From: a virus
Reading direction: 5' to 3' (one strand)
Virus record (IMG/VR): IMGVR_UViG_3300009320_000004
Location: 1 to 64,000 of that record
DNA: 64,000 nt
The notes under the pieces are model-generated. The model was not told where the DNA came from and did no database searches. It saw only the letters and a program-made list of their open reading frames with translations. Position numbers and translations under genes: made by a program. This document shows positions 28,401 to 36,600 of the stretch, piece after piece (position 1 is the stretch's first letter; the number at the start of each line of letters is the position of its first letter).

Positions 28401-30965
28401 GGGACCGTCATCGACATGCGCTACCCGCTCGAAGACATCGACCAGCGGGTGGACATCTACGTGGGCATGGTCGAAGGGCTGGAACCTCACACACCACATT
28501 TCGACAACCTCGCAGACGCTATTGCCTACGCGAGTGAGATTCAGACCCCCGAATCGGGCAACCCCGGTCGTCACGTCCACATAAAAGTCGTCGGGTACAC
28601 GGACGAGGACGATACCCGTGTCCCCATCCAGATTCAGTCTGACGGCATCATGGTGACGAGCAATCCTCGGGTAAATTGGACGACTGCGTGCAAGGTTCGG
28701 TGGGGTGAACCGGATAGCGCACTCATCGACCTCAATGGGCATGACGACATCGTTTTCCGAGGGGTTAATTTCGAGTGTACTGTCGCAGACCCCGGCCCGG
28801 ACAGGGACAAGGCAACGCCAGTCAGGCCAGTGTTCACCAACACCGGGCCTACCTGTAACCGGGTCATTCTGGACGACAACAGGGTCACGGGTCCAGCTCA
28901 AGGATTCTTCTCCGTGGACTCTGCGGTCTATGTCACCACAGGCAGCCTCGTGGACTCCCGCATCACGAACAACCACGGGGAGGCTTTGCTGGACTTCGGG
29001 TTGTATGGCTTCCCACAGAACCCGTACAGTATGTTTGTCCGGTGTGTCATCTCCGGTAACAGGTTTGTACAGGACTCGACCCCCGGCGGGATGCAGGCGG
29101 GCCACCCGGAAACCGGCGGCATTGTTTGGGGCATGGCCGCAACGCAGCCGACTTTTAACCCGGACAATGTGGTATCAGACAACTCCATCCTCCGATTCAG
29201 GAACGGAATCCGGGTGGAAGCCCAGCACAATGTCTTCTCTGGGAACGCCATCCAGTCCACACAAGACCTCGGGGTGAACCTCATTGATTGTGAGGACTGT
29301 TCGGTTCTGGACAATAACCTTCTCTTGGTCCACACAGGGGTCGCTGCCATCTACCCCGAAAAGCGCGGCCTGAACTTCATCAACACCACGAGATGCCGAG
29401 CCGAAGGAAACACCATCACAATAAGTGGAGGAGGGGTAGGCGACCGGGAAATCATGGTCGTGACTGGGGACACGGACCAAATCATCGCCAACTCGGGCAA
29501 TACCATGATGGTGGAATCACTCGACGCACGGGTCCACCGAAACAACGCTCCTACGGGCTTGATGATTGCCACTGGTGTCTCGGGTTCTGCGGGTACTGAA
29601 TGCCGGGACAACGACCTTGGGGTGCTTCAGGTCAACGAGACGGGGGTCCTTGTCAGTGGGAACTCGTGCCTGACCACCATGGCCATCAGGGGGAGTGAAT
29701 GCACGGTTGAAGGGAATTTCATCACCACGGACCTCACCATCGGGGTGGGCGGGACCGAAATCGACGATTGCCGTGTTGTGGACAATGCCGTCGGTGGGAA
29801 CGTAGCCGTGACTGGCGGGCAGAACATCCTCGCCAACAACACCGTCAGCGGCAATCTGACCGTCAACGTCAGCACCCTCCACTACAACAAGGTGCTGGGG
29901 AACTCCCTGCCGGTCGGGGGCGGCGACATCACCGTCAACGACAGCTTTACCACCGTCAACGGGAACCGAGCGGAGAATATCAACATCCTCGGCGGGGGTT
30001 GCACGGCTTCGGATAACCACAGCACCAGCGATTTCTCGATTTGCACGAGTAACACCATTGCGACGGAAGCCTGCGTGGTGTCAGGGAACTATGTTGGCGG
30101 CAAGATGACCATCGGGGATGTGACTTTGGCGCAAGGTCGCAACGGGATCAACTCCGTCATCGCGGACAACAACGTGGTCGAAGGTTTGCAGGGCTACGCC
30201 ACGGCAGACCTACTGGCCGTCACTGGGAACCGGATTCGCGGGGAGTGGGGCATAGGGGCCGAAAACGGCATCCAGCTTGCCGGGGACACTTGTACGGTCG
30301 TGGGCAACAACGTGACCGAGGAAGTGATAGTGGCCGCTGACACCTCAGTCACCGGCAACCGGGTCGGCAAGGACATTACGGCGAATGGTGCCAACTGCAA
30401 GGTGTCCGATAACGAAGTGACTGTGGGAAATATCACCACGAACAACTACACCACCGTTACGGGGAACAAGGTCAAGGCCGGGGCCATCACGGCTGGTGAC
30501 TTCAATACGATTACGGGGAATGAGGTCACAGGCGGCAACATCACCGAAGGCGACGCGGGGACTGTCTCTGGCAACACCCTGACCACGGGCAACATGACTC
30601 TCGGGAACTTCAACACGGTTGTCGGGAACAACATCTTGGAGGGGGACCTCACCACTGGCACCGGCTGTACGGTCGGAGACAACAAAGTGCGGGCGAGCGG
30701 CGGAACTGGCGGAAAAATCACGGTTGGCCCCAACACGACGGTCAATGGGAACGCGGCGGACGATGACATTGACCTCCCCGGAGCTACAGGCTGCACGGTG
30801 ATGGGCAACAGGTGTGCCAACATCACCAATACGGGCGCTGGCACGCCAGCCGACCCGGAGCTGGGGCCGCTTGTCACTCCTGTTATTGGTAACAGGTGTG
30901 CCAATATCTGGGGCGGCCTTGTACCGGCAGGTGGTGGGGCGGCATATCCGGGCAATGACAACTAA
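25494..30965 (+). CDS. Giant tail spike with C-terminal beta-solenoid
   Basis: This is a 1823-residue virion protein with a GGCAGGAGAG ribosome-binding site. The first 1000 residues are beta-rich domains without recognised enzymatic motifs. From about residue 1030 the sequence turns into parallel beta-helix coils with Asn ladders (NTGPTCNRVILDDNRVTG, then VVSDNSILRFRNGIRVEAQ). From 1600 to 1730 it becomes a strictly periodic 17-18 residue repeat with GN or DN at each turn (see the repeat entry). The end repeats MGNRCANI and IGNRCANI. Such solenoids form trimeric phage spikes that bind or depolymerise surface glycans, and the uniform rungs suggest a long rigid needle. The stop overlaps the convergent lipoprotein gene by 4 bp. 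Confidence 0.7.
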   Translation: MPEDPNETLGANRLTSTTQSGREPWQEKLSRLTTVPTGKVAQAALVTQGLGGSWAGQWGGFPIATEDDQQSLGPNAVQTVPYMLGRLGMQEINFAPYAHGTNRFGSKGGSLLGHPISFAVVGPTLKNWHTNIQWVLFDNVPATGLRMIICPSEAYSIASPPGPPLPVIPYVFPDYYGFDGSDWEARFPCGLYVVFTQTGEEGALAGPAIAGDGGLGDGYVNPSAGGFVNIVPLTDHSKQEIFRVTDITGNTVTLDPAKPPRDYFEFPALVPGQEHCCRQIMFLEPKATRCLAVPDSGNPTESKTFVVIPPERSLNADNQYPYHEWTANPFFEDGIPVPADGTKAADDDYIQMPQLPVPKPSFTTTGRLCGEVGDPAVVDWGPARMGIRIDELGGTAGRWIGSIVHITQVDVKQDGQLNVDVASGWQAPLESLLGWFEVVDKVFGIDLYVVRRIDEYDPVSGRAFWGPSLAFNLEQIGIAAGDGINLKITVHDSISSLWTGDHFDYDKVDSARLTVLIDPNWVKASLKNDLPGLGPNLPDRAIFDTGSSDEGASNSNADPGNLYDLGFRMVLFPAKLHPISGAIIPDFDRPVDSNEVVLNPSTYSLSEQWVEIDYANGLIRCSEAPKEGSDLWPTVAGVFTASDNPRGELVIFCSCVPYSREEGQLGTAPRATGVDNYTGGEAACATGDTQTDGQDVYGERCYVPLEAQTLESVSVPDPTIAPLEIVLTGEVADQLPQTGFIEILEGTTPNGEAVYEDTVVRATTWGYYGAVNDAGTTRLRNIWGGGLDGASLAITAGTHVAVLRRSVQLPVHATNGRFGTDYQQDTTYGQAKRGAALRFADAHVTDQLDGSVLVTPRNTLGNSQTELLDDLFSSWLLEGGELDLGSAVFGATVDIPYSEYTIIFEGKRITLPAGVVSLPAVDDTYYLYLEENDLPGDCHEWAISPVIPVVTPGTILMYRVDITGVGTAFGTVIDMRYPLEDIDQRVDIYVGMVEGLEPHTPHFDNLADAIAYASEIQTPESGNPGRHVHIKVVGYTDEDDTRVPIQIQSDGIMVTSNPRVNWTTACKVRWGEPDSALIDLNGHDDIVFRGVNFECTVADPGPDRDKATPVRPVFTNTGPTCNRVILDDNRVTGPAQGFFSVDSAVYVTTGSLVDSRITNNHGEALLDFGLYGFPQNPYSMFVRCVISGNRFVQDSTPGGMQAGHPETGGIVWGMAATQPTFNPDNVVSDNSILRFRNGIRVEAQHNVFSGNAIQSTQDLGVNLIDCEDCSVLDNNLLLVHTGVAAIYPEKRGLNFINTTRCRAEGNTITISGGGVGDREIMVVTGDTDQIIANSGNTMMVESLDARVHRNNAPTGLMIATGVSGSAGTECRDNDLGVLQVNETGVLVSGNSCLTTMAIRGSECTVEGNFITTDLTIGVGGTEIDDCRVVDNAVGGNVAVTGGQNILANNTVSGNLTVNVSTLHYNKVLGNSLPVGGGDITVNDSFTTVNGNRAENINILGGGCTASDNHSTSDFSICTSNTIATEACVVSGNYVGGKMTIGDVTLAQGRNGINSVIADNNVVEGLQGYATADLLAVTGNRIRGEWGIGAENGIQLAGDTCTVVGNNVTEEVIVAADTSVTGNRVGKDITANGANCKVSDNEVTVGNITTNNYTTVTGNKVKAGAITAGDFNTITGNEVTGGNITEGDAGTVSGNTLTTGNMTLGNFNTVVGNNILEGDLTTGTGCTVGDNKVRASGGTGGKITVGPNTTVNGNAADDDIDLPGATGCTVMGNRCANITNTGAGTPADPELGPLVTPVIGNRCANIWGGLVPAGGGAAYPGNDN
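30291..30683 (+). repeat. Coding repeats: seven 17-18 residue beta-solenoid coils
   Basis: Inside the spike gene, residues 1600-1730 contain GN or DN pairs spaced 17, 18, 18, 18, 18, 18 and 18 residues apart. Example coils are NTITGNEVTGGNITEGDA, GTVSGNTLTTGNMTLGNF and NTVVGNNILEGDLTTGTG. Each coil splits into three hexads, with GN or GD at the same place in most of them, so one coil equals three six-residue strands. That geometry is the one known from left-handed beta-helices (18 residues per turn). Confidence 0.7.
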
Positions 30966-31840
30966 TTGGCAAGGGGCGCGGCCTGTTCTTGGTCCGTCCG
31001 GTCTGCGAAAGTCAGGTCGGGCCGTTCGGTTCCGGTCCCCTGACACACCGTACCGAGGGCATTGCATGTCCCAAGAACGGGGCATCCGGGTTCACTTCCT
31101 TCCGCCGGGATGAAGAAGTCACTGTAGACCTTCCCTTCGCAGTAACCATATTGGGGTGCCGTGAGAATCACGCCACCTTCAAAGGGGCCAGCGTAGTACA
31201 CGGCGAATAGTGTTTTGTCGCAGTCCTCATAAGTCGTTTCGGGCGGGACACACCCCGCCATCTGGCACTTGAGATTCGGGCTGTCCGGGTCGCCCGCGCA
31301 CATCAAGGGGAGGCACAGGTCAGGGTCAGCCACATTCAGCGGGGAATCGAAGGCGCATGTAAATTCGAGTTCCGTATCCCAATAGCACAGCCTGTCTTCC
31401 GGCCACGGTTCACCGATGAGGGTCTTCCCTGCCGCGACTCCGGGGCATTCCACCACTTCCAGCCTCGGCGGTACGATGGTGCCGTCCGGGCCGATGATGG
31501 GGAACTTCTCGCACTTGGCCCCACCGGCACTTCCGGGGTTGCAGATTTCGGGACAGACCTCCTTCAAGTCATTCGCACCCGAATACCCGTTGCCCTCGGC
31601 GTCGAAATGGATTGTACGCAGCTCCGTGAACCCGCTTGCCGGGGTGTCTGACGGGTAGAGGCAGTAGAGCTGCTCATCCCCCTCGGGGTGGACGCAGCAC
31701 CGTACCTGCGAGTCCACGTAGTCCAGCGTCGAGAACTGGTCAGGATTCCACGTAATCAGCTCGGGATTCGGGCCGTCGGCTCCGCATCCCAGCGCCATGG
31801 CCGTGATGGCCAAAATGAGCATCAGCTTCAAGGTCTTCAT
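30962..31840 (-). CDS. Cysteine-rich secreted lipoprotein (moron-like)
   Basis: This is a 292-residue protein on the opposite strand to all tail genes around it. The N-terminus is a classical lipoprotein signal: MKTLKLM, a hydrophobic core, then MALGC with Cys19 as the lipidation site. The mature part has more than fifteen cysteines in scattered pairs (VRCCVHPEG, CPEICNPG, CYWDTELEFTC), suggesting a disulphide-rich exported domain. It probably sits on the host envelope, where phage lipoproteins often block superinfection or alter receptors; that role is inferred. It has its own upstream element, identical over 32 bp to the one before the WGR gene, and an AGGAGG ribosome-binding site. Its stop overlaps the spike gene stop. 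Confidence 0.75.
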   Translation of the reverse strand: MKTLKLMLILAITAMALGCGADGPNPELITWNPDQFSTLDYVDSQVRCCVHPEGDEQLYCLYPSDTPASGFTELRTIHFDAEGNGYSGANDLKEVCPEICNPGSAGGAKCEKFPIIGPDGTIVPPRLEVVECPGVAAGKTLIGEPWPEDRLCYWDTELEFTCAFDSPLNVADPDLCLPLMCAGDPDSPNLKCQMAGCVPPETTYEDCDKTLFAVYYAGPFEGGVILTAPQYGYCEGKVYSDFFIPAEGSEPGCPVLGTCNALGTVCQGTGTERPDLTFADRTDQEQAAPLAN

Positions 31841-31873
31841 CGTTTGGCCTCCTTGGAAATTCTCCTCTCATGT

Positions 31874-31905
31874 ACTCAACTCGCCAGTTTCGGCTCTAAG
31901 CCCCC
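31874..31905 (-). promoter_or_regulatory. GGGGGCTTAGAG element, copy A (lipoprotein leader)
   Basis: On the minus strand this reads GGGGGCTTAGAGCCGAAACT and continues to GAGTTGAGT. All 32 bases are identical to 44910-44941 on the plus strand. TATTCA lies immediately upstream and could be a -10 hexamer. The RNA could form two small hairpins: GGCT-TAG-AGCC and AACT-GGCG-AGTT. It ends about 33 bp before the lipoprotein ATG, so it is probably a promoter start region plus 5-prime leader. Confidence 0.65.
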
Positions 31906-32124
31906 TGAATAGGGAAATATTCGCAAGGTCGTCTAGGGCAGCGGTATGATGTCTAATACGTTCTTTGAAAACCAGTGGTTGCTGGTTCTTCCAAGAAGTT
32001 TGGAAGGCAAAACCACTGACGAATCAAGGGGCGGTCAGTTAGGTCGGTTTTTCCTCTATTTTAGGACAAAGGTGAAAGCCTGTTCTAAAAAGAGGCTATC
32101 GAAACGCACGACGGGAGGCTCAGG
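31906..32124 (+). other. Non-coding leader between lipoprotein and virion gene
   Basis: Between the divergent starts at 31840 and 32125 lie 284 bp with no supported gene. The plus-strand part is AT-richer than the surroundings. It contains a 6-bp hairpin (AACCAG/CTGGTT, 31970-31987) and a stronger one with arms 32053-32067 (CCTCTATTTTAGGAC) and 32082-32095 (GTTCTAAAAAGAGG), one bulge and one G-U pair. The second lies 30 bp ahead of the ATG and may be an mRNA leader structure. A D-loop-like AGGGCAGCGGTA at 31936 does not extend into a tRNA. Confidence 0.45.
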
Positions 32125-32955
32125 ATGCGAGTCCTTGTTGATTGGAGAACGCACGCGGCAGGCGCTCCCAGCGTCACACAGGTCGAGAAAGTCCCGTCCG
32201 AAGACACCCCGATTCCCATCAATGGGAAGTACGCCCTCCCCATCGTTCACGGCGTGGACTTCGAGGTCGAGGACACCGACTACGTGCTGCCCATCGATGG
32301 CGGCGATATTTCGAGCAAGGCGTATGCCCAGCTCGTCGCCATGTACCCGATGTTCGAGTACATCTACTTCAACCCGCTGCTGACCGAGGCGCACGTCGAT
32401 GAGCTGGACGTGGACGCAGAGTTCGCGGACTACGACGCCCCGGCTCCTTGGGGACCGTCCCCGCCCAACGCGCCGGTTCTGTACCCATGCAGATGTCAGG
32501 TAGGCCGCCCGGCCTCGTACCCGGAGGACCACGGCACCTTCCCGATGCTGACGGCCCTCCTTCCGGCCAACGAGGCGGTGCCGTCCACGCAACCTCCCAA
32601 TCCGGGGATGCTCATCACCGACAACATCGACATCTCCGCCTACACGGGTGCGGCTGGGGCCGACGAGTTCATGGTCTATTGGAAGCTCTACGCTTTCGAT
32701 GTGACGGATGACCGACAGGCCAATTACGGGGCGCACGCGGGGGAGAACACCCCGGCATACCGCAACCTGTACGAGACGGACCAAGAGCCGGACGGGTTCA
32801 CCGTCTGGATTTCTCCCGATGACGGTGGCCACTGGTGCGAAGTGGGGCTTCTGGAAGGCATCGCCTTCACCTCCGGCACCACGGCCTTCAGGCTGGCGTT
32901 CAAGAACACGACCAGCGACAAGATTTACATCGCGGCCTTCGCGGTACTTTTTTGA
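32125..32955 (+). CDS. Virion-associated protein
   Basis: This 276-residue protein starts with ATG after GGGAGG. It is acidic and beta-rich (FEVEDTDYVLPIDGG, then DISAYTGAAGADEFMVYWKL) and ends in alternating hydrophobic residues (DKIYIAAFAVLF), as in virion proteins that close on a beta sheet. No cysteine motif, signal peptide or enzyme signature is visible. It is the first gene after the leader and is translationally coupled to the HNH gene (TGATG). Its place among the fibre genes suggests a tail or fibre-base component; the name is by context only. Confidence 0.55.
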   Translation: MRVLVDWRTHAAGAPSVTQVEKVPSEDTPIPINGKYALPIVHGVDFEVEDTDYVLPIDGGDISSKAYAQLVAMYPMFEYIYFNPLLTEAHVDELDVDAEFADYDAPAPWGPSPPNAPVLYPCRCQVGRPASYPEDHGTFPMLTALLPANEAVPSTQPPNPGMLITDNIDISAYTGAAGADEFMVYWKLYAFDVTDDRQANYGAHAGENTPAYRNLYETDQEPDGFTVWISPDDGGHWCEVGLLEGIAFTSGTTAFRLAFKNTTSDKIYIAAFAVLF

Positions 32956-33695
32956 TGACTGCCCGTATTCTAGGAACCCTCTGTAAAAGAGGGCATGAGT
33001 CAGCCCCCGGCAGCGGGAAAAGTTGGCGCAGACTTGTACTCACAGGAGCCAAAGCCGGAACTCCCACGGAATGCTTGGAATGCAAAGCACTTACGGACAG
33101 AAGGTACAGGCAAACGGACAAATATAAGTTGCAATGCACCGCCTACAATAAGAAGTACGCTGCCACAGCAAGGGGCAGAGAGTTGCGAAAAGAGGGTACT
33201 GCCCGATACCTCAAATCGGAGAAATACCGCGCCACGAAAAAGGCTTGGAGGGACAAGCATCCTGAAACAGTAGCCGCTTCGCAACGCAGAGCTTGGGAAA
33301 AAATAAAAGGGAACCCCGAAAAGCGGACCCGAACCCTATTGCGTGTCGCATTCCATAACAGGATGAAAATCCTGTCGAAATCGGGGAAACGCCGCCCCGC
33401 CAAAGAATACGGGGTAGATTACGAAGCAATCTTTAACGAATTAGGTCCTCGTCCTTCTTCAGAGCATTGGCTGGACCACATCGTACCTGCGGGATACTTC
33501 GACCATGAGGATTCAGACCAAATTGCGATTTGCTGGTCCCCTGCGAATCTGAGGTGGATTCCCCGACAGGAGAACCAGAAAAAGAACGGCAAGCTGCCAG
33601 TGAGGTGGCCTACGGGTCTTCCCTTTATTCTTGGTACAGGACCCCTAGCCCGCGCCAACCCTGAAGGGGTACAGTGTTTGGCAGGTGGAGGCTGA
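32955..33695 (+). CDS. HNH homing endonuclease (free-standing)
   Basis: This is a 246-residue basic protein. The C-terminal HNH core is clear: DHIVPAGYF (His175), PANLRW (Asn198) and RQENQKKNGK (Asn207) form the H-N-N metal-binding and catalytic set. The N-terminus has two cysteine pairs (LCKRGH, CLECKALTD) typical of HNH nucleases with a small zinc-binding knuckle, followed by a long lysine/arginine-rich helical linker. The ATG overlaps the preceding stop (TGATG), and the stop lies inside the ribosome-binding region of the next gene. The coding sequence is clearly more AT-rich than the flanking structural genes, consistent with recent transfer as a homing gene. Confidence 0.9.
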   Translation: MTARILGTLCKRGHESAPGSGKSWRRLVLTGAKAGTPTECLECKALTDRRYRQTDKYKLQCTAYNKKYAATARGRELRKEGTARYLKSEKYRATKKAWRDKHPETVAASQRRAWEKIKGNPEKRTRTLLRVAFHNRMKILSKSGKRRPAKEYGVDYEAIFNELGPRPSSEHWLDHIVPAGYFDHEDSDQIAICWSPANLRWIPRQENQKKNGKLPVRWPTGLPFILGTGPLARANPEGVQCLAGGG

Positions 33696-33696
33696 C

Positions 33697-36600
33697 ATGA
33701 GCAAAGACCTTGGAAACGGCGTCTCCCGTACCCTCGATGCCGTTCATCGGCAGTTCGCAGGGATGGTGTTCCAGAAGGGAAAGCCTCCTCTCGACGCCGA
33801 GCTGAACCTCGCAGGGCAGGTGGACTGGGAGAACCAGCGGCAGGCGGTCCAGTCCATGATGCCGTCCGGGTTCTTCCTCGACCCAACGCGCCCCATGCAG
33901 GACTACCAGTTCGCGCAGGCGTGGTCCAATTACTTCACCCTCGGCAACCCCAAGACCCCCGTGGGAGTTCACGAGGGCGACCGGGAGTTCCCGGTGGTCT
34001 GGGCGAACGTCAACGGCTGGGTGTTCCCCATCGTCGGGACCGACGTGGACCACGAGGGCGACCTCCGCAACCTCGTCAAGCTGTACCCGCCCCCGGAGTC
34101 GGATGCCCGTATCGACCTCGTGTTCCTCGAAGCATGGCTCACGAACGTCGCACCGAACCCTTCGACCGTGAACAAGCCCGCCGTGGACAAGCTGTGGAAG
34201 TACGGCAACGTCCAGTACGGCGGGACGAATCTGGCGGATGACCTTGAAGACCCGACCATCGGGTTCGAGACGACCGAGCGCCTTCAGCTCCAATACAGAA
34301 TCCGGGTCTTCGGGTCCGGTGCCGGGCTGGGCGCGAGTGTGGCCCTCGACATCTATCCCGACGGACTGGGCGACCCCAACGTCCTCGGGCAGGGGACCGC
34401 GACTCTTCCGGTGGCTGGCCTCTACTACACGAACATGGGCAAGGAGCTGGGCGACCCGGCGCTGTGGCGTGCCGGTGACGGCGACCCGAACAACTCTCTC
34501 GGCACCTACGACGGTTACACCTACGCGACCCCCATTGCCGCCGTGTTCCGCCGCAACTCGAACGTCTACGTGGCCGTGACCCAGAGCGGCAACCCGAACC
34601 AGAACGGAGCCTTCGACCGCTCCCCCGGCACCAAGTACCTGCCGGACCCGCTCACCGGGTGCCGGACGCTCCTGACCGCGACGCTGACCTCGGACCTGAA
34701 CGACACCGACGGCGTGGCGGCCCTTGCGACCATCGACGTGACCAACCTGAACGGCTCCGGCTGGGAGGACGACAAGCACGTCCTCACGTCCTGCTTCATG
34801 GTCCTCGACGACGAAATCATCGGCATCGGGGCGGTGGACCTCATCGCCAACACCGTCACCATCCCCGCCGGGGGTCGTGGTCGGTACGCTTCTGCCGTGG
34901 GGGGTCATGCCGCCGGTACTCCCATCCTCTTCTACCAGCCGCGCCCGGACGGCCTGTACGCCGACCAGATTGCCGAGACGGACGTTCTCGACCTCCGGCG
35001 TGGTGCGAACGCCAACGACTGGGACTACACCCGCCTGCTGTCGCACAACGTGGCAGCCATCCTGCGCGGGGACCTGCACACCGCATGGAAACGCTCGGGA
35101 CCGGGCGATACCCAAGGCCCGGTGGTCCACGAGGTGGACTACCTGTTCGCGGACGGCTCGACCGCCGTACCGAACCACACCGAGGCACTCGACGGGCCGG
35201 ACGGCATCCGGCAGGTCTGGTCCGACGGGGCGGCCATTCAGCGCGACCTGACGCTGATGCTCGACAACGACGCGACGCAGGACCAGAACACGGTCGGCTT
35301 CACCAACAACACCTTCGACGCCACCTGCCAGTGGGACGTGGGGCCGGACTTCCGACCCAGCGGCTTCATGAACGTGGCCGGACTGGCATCCTCCAACGTC
35401 TGGACCAACGGCACGAGCATCTTCCTCTACATCGGGGGCGAGGATGGCTCCTCGGGCGCTCGTGGCACCTTCAGGGATGGTTCCGAGCGGGCTGTCCGGT
35501 TCCTGACCCCTCGGGAATACTGGAAGTCGGGATACCCCACTCTGGCACCGGACAACGGCGACCAGTACCCGTGGTCCATGCGCTTCGTCGATGACGGCGC
35601 TCTGGCCCCGGCGACCACCATGCGGGCCTTCGAGCCAGCTCCTCCCGGCCTCTCCGCCGCCGAGGCAGCCCGGCACGTCGGACCCATGTACCCGTGGCGG
35701 CACCTGTGGTTCGAGTACCCCTACGTGGTCCTCGGCGGACTCCTGCGGCCCGGACTCAAGCTCTCCGTGGCCGCCGCCGACCTCTCAGTCCATGCCAACC
35801 CGGCTTTCGTCGAGCTGGACACCGGCATCGACTTCGACGCGGCTGGGGTCTACTACTCCAAGGACGCCGCCGGGAACTTCGAGAACACCCCCGCCAACGT
35901 CTCGGCTCCCCTACTGCGGGACAGCCGGACTCTGTTCGGGATGCTGACAGCCGACGGGAAAGACCGCTCCGGTTACTCCTCCGAAGTCTACCTCGTCCTT
36001 TACGGCGACACTGTGGACAGGAACAACAACGGCGCGTTCCGTGTCGTGGGGGCAGGCACAGCCGCCTCCGGGTACACCGAGTACCGGGCCAGCAACGCGA
36101 CCTCCCTCGTCCTCGCCCCCTTGAGCGCGGACTTCACGGCCATCGACAACACGACCGGCGAAACCCTCGAATGCGAGTTCCGGTCGCAGGAACACAACGC
36201 CGACACGGCTTCCTCCCATGTCGGGGGTTCTTCCGACCTCTGCATCGTGATGACCGACCTCGGTGGCCAGTTGACCTCCGCATTGGCCGGACTCGACCCC
36301 GACCACCCGTGGAAGGCGGCGCACCTCGGTCACGGCGAAGCCTATGACCTTGAGATGCCGCTGGACGGCTCGGGCGTTCCCATCATCGAGAACAAGATGG
36401 TCCTGAACATGACCCTCCTCTACCATCCGGGCAGGGGAGGCACGGCCCGCGTCGCTGACGAGTTCGTCCGCTTTGCCATGAAGGGCGGCAGCACCACCCA
36501 GACGGTCAACGGATACCTGCGCCAGAACCGGGCAGCACTCGACACCACCTTCTCGGCCTTCTCCGGCATCCCGTCGGACGAGACATTCTGGGATGCCGTC

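Noticed and set aside
30291-30683. Regular DNA repeats that could suggest a CRISPR-type array
   Set aside because: The periodicity is at protein level (beta-solenoid), repeats are degenerate at DNA level and lie within a long open frame; no CRISPR array was seen in the window.
31929-31990. tRNA-Gln-like stretch with a D-loop-like AGGGCAGCGGTA and a CTTTGAA anticodon-loop-like string
   Set aside because: The anticodon stem has only about three pairs, the T-arm lacks a TTCRANY loop, and no acceptor stem closes around it; at best a decayed relic.
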